In this document: positions 8,266 to 19,134 of the stretch, piece after piece
Position numbering within the stretch: the stretch's first letter is position 1
How the letters are laid out: each line of letters begins with the position of its first letter
Source: Luminiphilus sp.
GTDB lineage: Bacteria > Pseudomonadota > Gammaproteobacteria > Pseudomonadales > Halieaceae
Assembly (NCBI GenBank): GCA_028117185.1
Contig: JAOHHD010000005.1
Coordinates: 3,594-67,593 of the forward strand
Length of the DNA: 64,000 nucleotides
Direction of reading: 5' to 3'
The notes under the pieces: generated by a model
What the model was told of the DNA's origin: nothing
Seen by the model: only the letters and a program-made list of their open reading frames with translations
The model's database searches: none
Translations under genes and position numbers: made by a program

Positions 8266-9192
8266 ATGGCCAAGCCGCTGGCGCCTGCGTTGGATGCGGA
8301 ACAATTCGCTGTCTCACTCGACGGAAACGTGACACTGCGCGGGTATCAAGGAGAGGTCTCAGAAGGCACTCCATTGGTGCTGTTGCACAGTATTAACGCA
8401 GCCCCTAGTGCGATGGAAATTCGTCCGTTATTTGAGCATTACCGCGACAAGCGACCGGTGATGGCACCTGACTTACCGGGCTTTGGTCTGTCTGATCGTT
8501 CTGCGGTGTCGTACTCGAGCGTGCAGTATGCGCGGTGGATCGCGGAATGGCTGAGAGACTTTAAAACCCCACCAGATGTTGTCGCGCTGTCGTTGACGGG
8601 CGAATTTGTCGCCCGCGCCATCCTTGAACAAGGCACTCGTATCCGCAGTTTGACCTTGATTTCGCCCACAGGCATGGGAACAGCGAGTCCACCCTCGCTG
8701 CCTAACGGATCTCGACTTGAACGCCTGCTGAATTCACGTTGGGTCGGGCAGCCACTGTTCCGCGCCTTGACCACGAAAGCGAGTATTCGCTGGTTTTTAA
8801 ATAAGGCTTTTGTTGGTCCAACGCCTGAGTATCTCGTGCAGTATGCATGGGAGACGGCTCGGCAACCGGGCGCGCATCTCGTGCCCCTCAAATTTCTGAC
8901 TTTTAGTCTGTTCACTGAGCAGGCTATGTCGCGTTTATATAGCCGGCTGACACTGCCGTGTTTGGTGCTTTATGACGACGACCCCAATATTGGCTTTGAA
9001 CGTGTGCCCGAATTGATCAATGCAAAGGGACAATGGACGATCAAACGTCTTGTTCCCAGTATGGGTTTGCCTCATTGGGAGTTGCCTAATGACACGATCA
9101 GCGCGCTGGATGATTTTTGGGCTCTGCCAGTCCAAGCTGCGACGCCATCAGGTGATATCACTGAGCAGGGTGCGCGCCGCCAGTCGGCCTGA
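8266..9192 (+). CDS. Alpha/beta hydrolase with an altered nucleophile elbow
   Basis: The 308-residue protein has the alpha/beta-hydrolase fold: V-L-L-H-S (38-42), M-A-P-D-L-P-G-F-G-L-S-D (66-77), a late Asp cluster (Y-D-D-D-P) and a C-terminal G-L-P-H-W-E histidine. The elbow reads V-V-A-L-S109-L-T-G, so both glycines of G-x-S-x-G are replaced (A, T), and the oxyanion H-G is H-S. The serine, acid and histidine are all present, so it may still be active. It is not BchO, which is present separately. It is divergent from bchI and its last 45 bp overlap the 3' end of crtD. Position suggests a role linked to pigment synthesis, for example on an ester or acyl group, but the substrate is unknown. 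Confidence 0.75.
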   Translation: MAKPLAPALDAEQFAVSLDGNVTLRGYQGEVSEGTPLVLLHSINAAPSAMEIRPLFEHYRDKRPVMAPDLPGFGLSDRSAVSYSSVQYARWIAEWLRDFKTPPDVVALSLTGEFVARAILEQGTRIRSLTLISPTGMGTASPPSLPNGSRLERLLNSRWVGQPLFRALTTKASIRWFLNKAFVGPTPEYLVQYAWETARQPGAHLVPLKFLTFSLFTEQAMSRLYSRLTLPCLVLYDDDPNIGFERVPELINAKGQWTIKRLVPSMGLPHWELPNDTISALDDFWALPVQAATPSGDITEQGARRQSA

Positions 9193-10647
9193 GAGTGTGG
9201 CCATCGGCACGCCAGGTCCAGGGTGAACACTACCCCCCGATAAATAGAGCCCTTTCAGGCGACTGCGAGCACCGGACCGAGTAAAGCTAGACCAAAGACC
9301 GTGTGACGCGCCGCCGTAGAGCGAGCCGCCACTCCCGGGAAAACGGCTATGCCAATCTGTTGGGGTAGTCGCAACACAGTCATCGTCGCGAAAGCTGAGA
9401 TTGAGTCCGCAACGGTTCAGCACTGCAAGCGCATTATCTCGAATGTGGCTGACCTCATGGGTCGACCACGTCTGAGTGTCTCCATTGGCTGGCGCATTCA
9501 CTAGCATGAGCAGCCGCTCTGTTTCGTTGCGTTTGCCGGTAGGGCCACGATCCTGTGCGCACACATAGACGGTGGGTTTTGAAGGCACGCTACGTTCTTC
9601 AAAAATGGTGTTGAATTCTCGCGGATAGTGAGACTCGAAGAAGACATTATGGTGGTCGAGATCAAAGCCCGATGCCTGACCTTTGATGCACCAAGTCAAT
9701 GCAGAGAGTGCTCGCTGATGATTTGGCCGCAGTCTCACAGCAGAGGAAGCTGATTCCCCGAGTTGACCCGTGGCAATGGCTTGTGTGTCGCCGTTAAAGA
9801 CCACGGCATCGGCAGATACGGCAGTGCCATCCTTCAATCGAACGCCAGCCACCTTTCCATTTTCTACCAAGACTTCACTAACGTGAGTGTTGAGGTGCAG
9901 GTCTACACCCAGTTGCTGACCTAGCTCAGCCATCGTCGCTGCAAGCTGATGCATGCCGCCATCTACTAGCCAAACACCGTCTAATTCGACGTGCGCAATC
10001 AGCATTAACGTGGCGGGCGTACTCAGTGGTGAGGATCCCACGTAGGTTGCGTAGCGCCCAAATAGTTGTTGCAGCCTTTCGTCTGAGAAAAAGCCGCCCA
10101 ATGCGCGCCATAGATCAGGTGATGGCCGTGCGGCGAGTAACGAACTGAGTGGATGCTGGCGTAATACTCGGGCAACCAGCGTCAGCGGATTGGGTTTCGT
10201 CGCCTTCATGAAAGTCGAGGACAGTGCCCTGTGGATTTTTTCACTCTGAGAGTAGAAGCGATCGAAGCCGGCGGCATTATCGCTTCCCGCAAACTGCTCT
10301 ATCGACTGTCGCGAACGTTCGCGGTCTGGGAACAAGTCCAGCAGGCCGCCATCGCTCCAAGCGTGACGCGCAATAATGGGGCTGTCGAGTAGGGTGAGGC
10401 GATCACTGAGAGAGGTGCCGGCATCCTCGAATAGCTGTTCAAATACCGACCGCATGGTGAGTACGGTGGGGCCGCCATCAATGGACAGGCCGTCAATCTC
10501 ACGGGCGTGCATTTTACCGCCGGGTGCGGCAGCGCGCTCCAGCAGGGTGACGCGCACACCGGCCCGCGCTAAGTCGATGCTGGCTGATAATCCGCCAGCG
10601 CCTGCCCCAATGACGATCACATGTGGCTGGGTCACACAATTTTCCAT
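9148..10647 (-). CDS. crtD: Carotenoid 3,4-desaturase CrtD
   Basis: CrtD introduces the C-3,4 double bond into hydroxy- or methoxy-carotenoids on the way to spirilloxanthin. From the ATG at 10647 it has 499 residues: dinucleotide motif V-I-G-A-G-A-G-G-L (about 13-21), E-R-A-A-A-P-G-G-K-M, I-D-G-G-P-T-V-L, the CrtD-like Y-A-T-Y-V-G-S-S-P, and the C-terminal Y-L-S-G-G-S-V-H-P-G-P-G-V-P. The frame extends further upstream to 10818, but those 57 residues overlap the preceding gene and do not resemble the family. The start lies 16 bp inside the upstream membrane-protein gene, suggesting coupling. Assignment to CrtD over CrtI rests on the sequence features and the presence of a separate crtI. Confidence 0.88.
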   Translation of the reverse strand: MENCVTQPHVIVIGAGAGGLSASIDLARAGVRVTLLERAAAPGGKMHAREIDGLSIDGGPTVLTMRSVFEQLFEDAGTSLSDRLTLLDSPIIARHAWSDGGLLDLFPDRERSRQSIEQFAGSDNAAGFDRFYSQSEKIHRALSSTFMKATKPNPLTLVARVLRQHPLSSLLAARPSPDLWRALGGFFSDERLQQLFGRYATYVGSSPLSTPATLMLIAHVELDGVWLVDGGMHQLAATMAELGQQLGVDLHLNTHVSEVLVENGKVAGVRLKDGTAVSADAVVFNGDTQAIATGQLGESASSAVRLRPNHQRALSALTWCIKGQASGFDLDHHNVFFESHYPREFNTIFEERSVPSKPTVYVCAQDRGPTGKRNETERLLMLVNAPANGDTQTWSTHEVSHIRDNALAVLNRCGLNLSFRDDDCVATTPTDWHSRFPGSGGSLYGGASHGLWSSFTRSGARSRLKGLYLSGGSVHPGPGVPMATLSGRLAARTLLSDIT

Positions 10648-11378
10648 TTGCGAGAGGCGGGTCGTGTGACTTTTCTCTGATGATAAATAATTAACGCCAA
10701 GCCGACGATTAATGGCACTGCCCACAGCCCGGGTTGCAATGCGAGTTCGGGTAATAAACGGACTGCACCAAAGGCAAAGAAGGCGGTATAGACAGAAATG
10801 CCAGCGCCCACTAAACATTTAATATGCTCTTTGATGCGATCCGTGGGCAACGGATGAGGCTTGTAAATAAACCATAAGTTGGTCAAAACCGTCGCAAAGC
10901 CTACTAACGAAATACCCATCATCATAGGCTCAGGTTCTATCACGCCGCGGACAAAACAATTGATGGAGGCAACGGTCAATAGTGCCTGTGACAGCAGATT
11001 GTGCCAAACACGATTAGCCAAATGATGCTGCTTATTGCGCAGACTCAACCAACCTTGCCACGCCAGGTTTACCGTTAGTGTGGCGAGATACAGCATCATC
11101 CAGCCAAAAATATTGCTGATTGCTCGCGGATCGGCAAAGACGGGATGGTCGGCAAGATGCGGATGTGTGCCAATGGGGTCAGAGAGGGTCGTCAGGCTAA
11201 TAGCCACTGCAGTGAAGCCCGTGATGATCATTGTTTGCACAAATAATGTGCCCGCTCGGCGGTGCAGATGCCCGCCCTTGCGGCCTGCAATGGGTATCCA
11301 AATGACAATCAAACCGATGGCACCGGTTAGTATGTGTAATCCAACAAGCCATTCAAACAGCGTGTGGGTCGACACCAT
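10632..11378 (-). CDS. Polytopic membrane protein, DUF2306-like
   Basis: A 248-residue protein with about seven hydrophobic helices. The first segment reads L-V-G-L-H-I-L-T-G-A-I-G-L and is followed by K-G-G-x-x-H-R-R-A-G-T-L-F, a motif typical of the DUF2306-type family of small membrane proteins of unknown function. The start at 11378 is set by a purine-rich GGAGGGGGG eight bases upstream; a longer frame to 11489 would run into the opposite P450 gene. The 3' end overlaps the crtD start, so it is the first gene of a two-gene unit with crtD. Histidines near membrane ends could bind haem or metal, but this is speculative. Confidence 0.75.
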   Translation of the reverse strand: MVSTHTLFEWLVGLHILTGAIGLIVIWIPIAGRKGGHLHRRAGTLFVQTMIITGFTAVAISLTTLSDPIGTHPHLADHPVFADPRAISNIFGWMMLYLATLTVNLAWQGWLSLRNKQHHLANRVWHNLLSQALLTVASINCFVRGVIEPEPMMMGISLVGFATVLTNLWFIYKPHPLPTDRIKEHIKCLVGAGISVYTAFFAFGAVRLLPELALQPGLWAVPLIVGLALIIYHQRKVTRPASRKWKIV

Positions 11379-11413
11379 TACACCCCCCCTCCATACTGTG
11401 GCCAGACAATGGG

Positions 11414-12802
11414 ATGTGTGTGATGGCAACGGACAATCTGTATATACCCCCCAAGCCTCTGTCGCTCTGGTCTGTTGTGGCCTTGGCACGAGTGCTGTGG
11501 AAGGGTGACGGCAATTTGCTTGAGTTGCTGCCCGCTGCGGCTTACCGCTTCGATGTGGGCAATCTTGGCTATTCGAGACGCTCCACGGTGTTGTTTAATG
11601 ATCCCGATACTGTCCGCGAGATTATGCGTGACGCAGAAGGTGTGTTTCCAAAAAGTGATTTGATGGTGAGCGCGCTGGAGCACTTGATTGGCGACAGCAT
11701 TTTTGTCACCGACGGAGAACGCTGGAAGCGCCAGCGTGCGATGATCGACCCCGCCTTTTCTCATATGCGCATCAGTCACGCCTTCACCGCGATGCAAGCC
11801 GCCGTGGATGACCACTTGTTGTCCTTGCGTCACAAGGCAGACTCGGGAGAGGTGTTTTCGCTGGACTTGGCCATGAGTCACCTCACAGCGGACATTATTT
11901 GCCGGACTGTCTTCTCGACGCCACTGCAGTCGGGAGTCGCGGTTGATGTTTTCGAAGACTTTACCCTGTTTGAAAAGTCGGCGGTTCAAGTCGATGTGTT
12001 GCGCTTGATTTTCAAGCCGGCCTGGAGCGAATTTCCGCAGTCTCCCGAAGTGCTCGGCGCCTGCGAGCGCATCCGACATCATCTCGGGGTATTGGTTGAT
12101 TCCCATCTTGAAGACCCGAGCGGCTTTGACGACATCGCCAGTAGTGTGATCGCCGCTCATGATCGTGATAGCGGAGAGCCATTTACTCGTGAGGAACTGA
12201 TTGACCAGTTGGGAGTGTTTTTCTTGGCGGGTCATGAGACAACGGCCAGCGCGCTGACGTGGGCTTTTTACGTATTGGCTGATCAACCGCAGTGGCGTGA
12301 GCGATTGCGGGACGAAATTGGACAGATTGTGGGTGATGGTCGAATGACTTTCGAACACACCCGGCAATTGCCTCTGACGAAGGCTTTTTTTAAAGAAACG
12401 TTGCGGTTGTATCCGCCGATCACTTTCATGCCCCGAGTAGCCATGCGAGAGACCACCATCGGAGGCCGCCGATTGCGTAAAGGTGCATTGGTGATGGTGG
12501 CGCCTTGGACGCTGCACCGACATGCAAAATGGTGGACAGACCCCCATGCGTTTCGTCCGGAGCGGTTTTTGCCAGAGCATGAAAAAGATCTGGTGCAGGG
12601 TGCCTACATTCCGTTTGGGCAAGGTCCACATACCTGCGTTGGTGCAGGCTTTGCACAGACCGAGAGTGTTCTGATCTTGGCCGAGTTGGTACGTCATTTT
12701 GATTGGACTTTGGCATCTGGCCAGACGGTTCGGCCAGCTGCTCGCATGACGACGCGACCGGCAAGTCAAGTTATGCTCCATGTTGGTCATCGCTCGGCGT
12801 GA
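11414..12802 (+). CDS. Cytochrome P450 monooxygenase
   Basis: A 462-residue soluble-type bacterial P450. It has the C-helix W-x-x-x-R (W104-K-R-Q-R108), the I-helix oxygen-binding A272-G-H-E-T-T277, the K-helix E328-T-L-R331, and the haem loop F401-G-Q-G-P-H-T-C408-V-G, whose Cys is the axial ligand. The sequence style (I-helix with G-H-E-T-T, P-F-x-x-G-P-H-x-C) resembles P450s acting on hydrophobic chains such as fatty acids, terpenes or carotenoids. The start is either this ATG or one three codons on; no strong ribosome site is seen. It is divergent from the crtD unit (35 bp between starts) and its 3' end overlaps that of the ATP-grasp gene by 32 bp. No ferredoxin gene is adjacent, so its electron donor is elsewhere. 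Substrate unknown; a carotenoid or lipid is plausible from location. Confidence 0.92.
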   Translation: MCVMATDNLYIPPKPLSLWSVVALARVLWKGDGNLLELLPAAAYRFDVGNLGYSRRSTVLFNDPDTVREIMRDAEGVFPKSDLMVSALEHLIGDSIFVTDGERWKRQRAMIDPAFSHMRISHAFTAMQAAVDDHLLSLRHKADSGEVFSLDLAMSHLTADIICRTVFSTPLQSGVAVDVFEDFTLFEKSAVQVDVLRLIFKPAWSEFPQSPEVLGACERIRHHLGVLVDSHLEDPSGFDDIASSVIAAHDRDSGEPFTREELIDQLGVFFLAGHETTASALTWAFYVLADQPQWRERLRDEIGQIVGDGRMTFEHTRQLPLTKAFFKETLRLYPPITFMPRVAMRETTIGGRRLRKGALVMVAPWTLHRHAKWWTDPHAFRPERFLPEHEKDLVQGAYIPFGQGPHTCVGAGFAQTESVLILAELVRHFDWTLASGQTVRPAARMTTRPASQVMLHVGHRSA

Positions 12803-13964
12803 CACCGGACTCTGCCTCGTCTCGTGTTGCAAACCAATGCCAAGCGATATCTCGCTGACTAGCATCTCCCAATGGGATCCGCTCTTTTAGTGCGGTCCAG
12901 ATAAGCTCCCAGCTCAGCGGTGTCATCAACAAAAAGGGGAGAGGATCTCGCCAGGACCACACCACGTCGCGCGATAAAACGAAGTCTCTGAGGCAACGGA
13001 CGAGCTCCGTGATGCGAAGCCGAAAAAGATATTTATAGGCTTCTGTCAACGTCGAGTAGCCCCACTGTGCGCGCTTGCCCGCCGCGCTGATGGTTCCCGC
13101 ACCTTGCGGTAGCTCCAAGACCGCGCCGCCGATCCAAGCTTCATCCATAAAGTGAATGCCACTACTTAATCTTGGGTTGCATTCGATGCCCCAAGGAATA
13201 CCCGCCCGGTCAAGAATAAAATCGAAGCTGATGAATCCGGTTGTGCCCGTATTGTCGAGGAATTGATCGATCCATCGCCGAACAGAAAACGGCGTGGCGG
13301 CCGATTGAAAGCCGACCGCCACGGTGCCGCTATACGTGGTGCCACGATAACTGGCGGTTGCCAGTGCGACGCCGTCTTTTACCCAGCTTAAGGTACACAA
13401 GTGACTACCTTCTACCTTGCGTTGTAACAGCATGTCTTCAGATGCCAGGGGCAGTGCGCTACCGCGGCGAATAAAGGATACCTCGGTACCAGAGCAACCG
13501 CGCCGCGGTTTGAGTACACAGTCTGTCTGTCTAATGAGTGCGCGGGTATCGGGATCAGTGGTGACATAGACTGAGGGCGCTGTGACGCCGCGATTAATCG
13601 CATGAGCCACGAAGTCCAGTTTGTCATGCCACTGATCTAACCATTGTGCCGATGGGCCAACATAACGAACCCCCTTGGGCAGTAGCGCCGCTAAATTACC
13701 GACGTGGCAAATTTCCTCCGAAACAGGAATGACATCGGTGACCTGCTCGCTGTCGATAATGGCGAGCAACTGGGTTTGCCAAGCAAGTAGATCGTCGTTG
13801 GGTGCGGTGACGTGGTAACTTTCCGCGACGGCGCGGCTGACCGAGCAGATGTGGCGTTTGAGCGGATCCGCCACAATCACCCGAACTCCTTGGCGATGCA
13901 GTCCTCTGGCGAGCGTCAATGCCTTAGGAAAGCGTCCCAATGTCAGTAATGCTGTTCTGTTCAT
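12771..13964 (-). CDS. ATP-grasp domain protein of unknown substrate
   Basis: This 397-residue protein has an N-terminal Rossmann-like pre-ATP-grasp domain (T-L-G-R-F-P-K-A-L near the start), a central K-P-R-R-G-C-S-G-T loop (about 152-160) and the metal-binding I-E261-C-N263-P-R265-L-S-S-G motif. These mark a carboxylate-amine or carboxylate-thiol ligase of the carbamoyl-phosphate-synthase-like group. The last 100 residues are a helical extension with a hydrophobic patch (L-P-F-L-L-M-T-P-L-S-W) that may touch the membrane. A PpsR-type TGT-N12-ACA motif sits 48 bp upstream of the start. It converges on, and overlaps, the P450 gene. I do not recognise a characterised orthologue; ligation of an amino acid or similar group to a small molecule is the general expectation. 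Confidence 0.8.
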   Translation of the reverse strand: MNRTALLTLGRFPKALTLARGLHRQGVRVIVADPLKRHICSVSRAVAESYHVTAPNDDLLAWQTQLLAIIDSEQVTDVIPVSEEICHVGNLAALLPKGVRYVGPSAQWLDQWHDKLDFVAHAINRGVTAPSVYVTTDPDTRALIRQTDCVLKPRRGCSGTEVSFIRRGSALPLASEDMLLQRKVEGSHLCTLSWVKDGVALATASYRGTTYSGTVAVGFQSAATPFSVRRWIDQFLDNTGTTGFISFDFILDRAGIPWGIECNPRLSSGIHFMDEAWIGGAVLELPQGAGTISAAGKRAQWGYSTLTEAYKYLFRLRITELVRCLRDFVLSRDVVWSWRDPLPFLLMTPLSWELIWTALKERIPLGDASQRDIAWHWFATRDEAESGVTPSDDQHGA

Positions 13965-14011
13965 TGTCCCGAGGTAATACCGCTAGTGTGCTAATAGTTT
14001 TACTGTATTTG

Positions 14012-14029
14012 TGTTGAACAAGCTATACA
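14012..14029. promoter_or_regulatory. Candidate PpsR/CrtJ operator upstream of the ATP-grasp gene
   Basis: An exact TGT-N12-ACA (14012-14014 and 14027-14029). A half-matching TGT-N12-ACT lies just beside it at 13987-14004. Both lie in the AT-rich region before the ATP-grasp start at 13964. The interval 13965-14233 holds no gene and separates the photosynthesis cluster from the flavoenzyme gene at 14234. Confidence 0.42.
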
Positions 14030-14224
14030 TAATAAGTCAGGAATCTACAGATCAGCGCGCTATGCCGTGCCGCAGAACACCTTGGGGCCGGGCTATGTTT
14101 TACGGGGACACACTGAATAGGGCTGCATTGCTCTATTTGCTCACGTAAAACACCAGAAAACTGCTGTTTTCGCCTCGCTTGCTGCGTTATCTTGCGTCCT
14201 TCATTATTTTGCCACCTGATATGA

Positions 14225-16321
<2,097 letters not shown>

Positions 16322-16441
16322 TTAATCTGGTTTCGCGAACAGGCAGCTCAGTATCATTGATGTTAATGCGACGGTTTTGCGCGGTGGGGCACCCGCCCGC
16401 ATAGCGCTTCGCGAATGACGCAAAAAAGAGGAAAACAACAC

Positions 16442-17818
16442 ATGGCTCGATGGGAATGCATCGTTTGCGGATTGATCTACGATGAGAAAGAGGGGTGGCC
16501 GGACGACGGCATTGCACCAGGAACAAAATGGGAAGACGTGCCTGATGACTGGACCTGCCCTGATTGTGGTGTGGGTAAAGCAGATTTTGAACTGATTCCC
16601 GGCTCCGAAGATAGCGCGCCAGAGACTGCTGATGCTACCGCTGATAGCGAGCGTGAAGCCCATAGTCGCCACGTGGTCGTGATTGGTTCGGGGCTTGCGG
16701 GTTACGGCTTAGTGCGCGAGTTGCGACGTAAAGATGACGCGGTCGCGATGACAGTCCTGACTTCTGATGGCGGTGAAGGCTACTCTAAGCCGATGATCTC
16801 CACCGGTTACACTAAGGATCTTTCGGCCGATAAGCTGGCGACGCAAAGTGCTCTAGAGCTCGCCGAGCAATTGTCTGTGACGGTTCGCACGCGAACACAG
16901 ATCACCAAAATCGATACCGATGCCCAGACCGTTCAGCTCGGTAATGGTGAGTCAGTGTCTTATTCGGAGCTCGTGCTCGCACTGGGCGCTGAATTAATTC
17001 GCCCGCCAATAGGCGGCGATGCAGCGGATGAAGTGTTAGGTGTCAACGACCTCGATGACTATCGCCGTTTTCAGGATTTATTGGCGGCCCGAGGGGCGAA
17101 AAAGATTGCCATCATTGGCGCAGGTTTGATCGGTTGTGAATTTGCTAATGACCTCCTTAATGGCGGATTTTCAGTGGAAGCGGTGGATCCTATGGGCTGG
17201 TGTTTACCCACTTTGTTACCGGAGCAATCGGGGCGAGCGGTGCAGGCAGCATTAGAGGAGAAGGGCGCTATATTTCATTTTGGGCCACTGGCAACCGAAG
17301 TGAATCGAGGCGGGGAAGGGTATGTCGTATCACTCAATAATGGAGCAACGATTGAGGCGGATGCGGTGCTCTGTGCGGTTGGTGTGCGGCCCCGCACGGC
17401 GCTGGCCAATGAGGCCGGTATTGAAACACAGCGCGGTATCGTGACAGATCGGTTTTTAAAAACGAGTGCGCCGCATGTTTATGCCATGGGTGATTGCGCT
17501 GAGGTGGCGGGACACGTGCTGGTCTACGTGGCTCCGTTAATGGCGGCGGCGCGAGCACTCGCAGCAACGCTAGCAGGAGAGCCTACGCAGGTCAGTTACC
17601 CCGCGATGCCAGTTGCCATCAAGACGCCAGCGTGCCCGATTGTGGTGTCGCCGCCGGCACGCGATGCTGAGGGAGAATGGGACTTTGAGGGCGAGGCGCC
17701 CGATATAAAAGCGGTTTTCCGCTCAAGCCAGGGAGATCTATTGGGTTTTGCGTTGACCGGTCAAGCCGTCAAGCAACGGATGGCTCTCGCGAAGGAATTA
17801 CCGGCGATTCTGGACTGA
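16442..17818 (+). CDS. Rubredoxin / FAD-dependent rubredoxin reductase fusion
   Basis: The first 54 of 458 residues are a complete rubredoxin: C6-I-V-C9-G and C39-P-D-C42-G binding one iron, with the W-x-D-D-x-x-x-P-G-T core. After a linker of about 20 acidic residues comes an FAD/NAD(P) oxidoreductase ([10 protein letters not shown]; later I-I-G-A-G-L-I-G-C for NAD(P)H; Y-A-M-G-D-C-A-E near the end) resembling rubredoxin reductase. The fusion would move electrons from NAD(P)H through FAD to the iron site inside one chain and on to an acceptor such as an alkane or fatty-acid oxygenase, or oxygen/peroxide detoxification. The ATG at 16442 behind AGAGGA is chosen over 16415. No oxygenase partner is directly adjacent; the P450 lies 4 kb upstream. 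Confidence 0.88.
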   Translation: MARWECIVCGLIYDEKEGWPDDGIAPGTKWEDVPDDWTCPDCGVGKADFELIPGSEDSAPETADATADSEREAHSRHVVVIGSGLAGYGLVRELRRKDDAVAMTVLTSDGGEGYSKPMISTGYTKDLSADKLATQSALELAEQLSVTVRTRTQITKIDTDAQTVQLGNGESVSYSELVLALGAELIRPPIGGDAADEVLGVNDLDDYRRFQDLLAARGAKKIAIIGAGLIGCEFANDLLNGGFSVEAVDPMGWCLPTLLPEQSGRAVQAALEEKGAIFHFGPLATEVNRGGEGYVVSLNNGATIEADAVLCAVGVRPRTALANEAGIETQRGIVTDRFLKTSAPHVYAMGDCAEVAGHVLVYVAPLMAAARALAATLAGEPTQVSYPAMPVAIKTPACPIVVSPPARDAEGEWDFEGEAPDIKAVFRSSQGDLLGFALTGQAVKQRMALAKELPAILD

Positions 17819-17976
17819 AGTGCGGTACGCGTTTGCTGCAATGGGACAGTCATGTGATGCCTTACGCGTGGTGAGGTTCGTTCTTGATATAGCTCTTCGC
17901 ACAACGGTGCGCTCACGCCGTGGTATTTCATCTTGATGCCGGTTCTGCGCTGATGACGGCACAGTCACCCGCCGTG

Positions 17977-18897
17977 CTAACCCCGAAGCAGCGCCTCGAG
18001 TTGTTGCTGATCGGTGACGAATCGTCGGATGCCATCGCTCAACTTGTCGCAGGCCATGGGATCCTGGCTATTGGCAAATAGAAACGCATTGTGACTGAGT
18101 GGCTCTGGTTGCGGCAGGTGTGCGCTGGTCTCGTGTAATTGACGCGGCAGTATGCCGTCGTCAGCCGCAAGCTCGTTGAGGAGGGTAGGGCTGATCGTCA
18201 GTCGATCACAGCCGGCTAAGGCCGTTACCTGGCCTGTATTACGGAAGCTAGCGCCCATTACGACGGTGTTGTATTGGTGGGTTTTAAAGTGCTTGTATAT
18301 TCGCGTGACCGACTGCACCCCGGGGTCCTGCAGGGGATCTTCAATGGTCAGGTCGGTATGGGTGGTGTACCAATCGGTAATGCGTCCCACAAACGGTGAG
18401 ATAAGAAAAACCCCAGCATCTGCACAGGCGCGCGCCTGCTCAAAACTGAAGATGAGCGTGGCGTTACAGTGAATACCCCGTTGCTCGAGCACTTCAGCTG
18501 CTCGGATGCCTTCCCAAGTGGCAGCGACTTTAATCAGTACCCGATCGGCCTTGATGCCGCCTTTGTCATAGAGTTCGATGAGTTTTTCAGCCTTGGCGAT
18601 GGTGGCATCTGTATCGAAGGAGAGTCGCGCGTCGACCTCGGTGCTGATGACGCCCGGTACCAGTCGACTAATGTCTGACCCCACCGTGACGGCAAATTGG
18701 TCTACGCGATCATCGATAGGCAGAGGAGATGTTTGAAAGGCCCTGACGTGTTCACTGAACTCTGCCAGTGCAGCGGCTTTTAACAGTAGCGAAGGATTAG
18801 TAGTGGCGTCGGTTGGTTTGAGTTTGGCGATCGCATCAAGATCCCCCGTGTCGGCAACGACGGTGGTCATGGTGCGCAGTTGTTCTAGTTTGGTCAT
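17977..18897 (-). CDS. tal: Transaldolase
   Basis: It transfers a dihydroxyacetone unit in the non-oxidative pentose phosphate pathway. The 306-residue protein matches the classical class (about 315): T-L... [12 protein letters not shown] near residues 28-38, and the Schiff-base lysine K123 in [12 protein letters not shown]. The ATG at 18897 is preferred to an upstream one at 18936 because the protein then starts M-T-K-L-E-Q-L as in relatives. It stands alone and converges with the rubredoxin-reductase gene across 158 bp without features. Confidence 0.95.
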   Translation of the reverse strand: MTKLEQLRTMTTVVADTGDLDAIAKLKPTDATTNPSLLLKAAALAEFSEHVRAFQTSPLPIDDRVDQFAVTVGSDISRLVPGVISTEVDARLSFDTDATIAKAEKLIELYDKGGIKADRVLIKVAATWEGIRAAEVLEQRGIHCNATLIFSFEQARACADAGVFLISPFVGRITDWYTTHTDLTIEDPLQDPGVQSVTRIYKHFKTHQYNTVVMGASFRNTGQVTALAGCDRLTISPTLLNELAADDGILPRQLHETSAHLPQPEPLSHNAFLFANSQDPMACDKLSDGIRRFVTDQQQLEALLRG

Positions 18898-19134
18898 GAC
18901 GGTTTTCTCAGTTAGATGGCGCCATAAATTGGGCACAATGCGACAGGGCCGTGCAGTCTGTCATGTCTTGGTCGACGTGTGTATTTGGTGGTAGCTTAGC
19001 AGAGACACGGGGTCCGGCTGCTGAATCAGTGAGGTGTGCATCCGTTGCGGCGCTCACATTTGCGGCGATGCGGAACAGACAGACATCAAAGCTTGATACT
19101 CATTTTTGACTGAGAAGACGAAATAGGAGTGCTT

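Noticed and set aside
10648..10818. 57-residue N-terminal extension of crtD
   Set aside because: It lies inside the upstream membrane-protein gene and does not look like a CrtD N-terminus; the FAD motif needs the start at 10647.
12426..12865. Long minus-strand frame running through the P450 gene (11378-12865)
   Set aside because: A 495-codon frame exists opposite the P450, but it is a codon-bias shadow with no domain, while the P450 has all its motifs.
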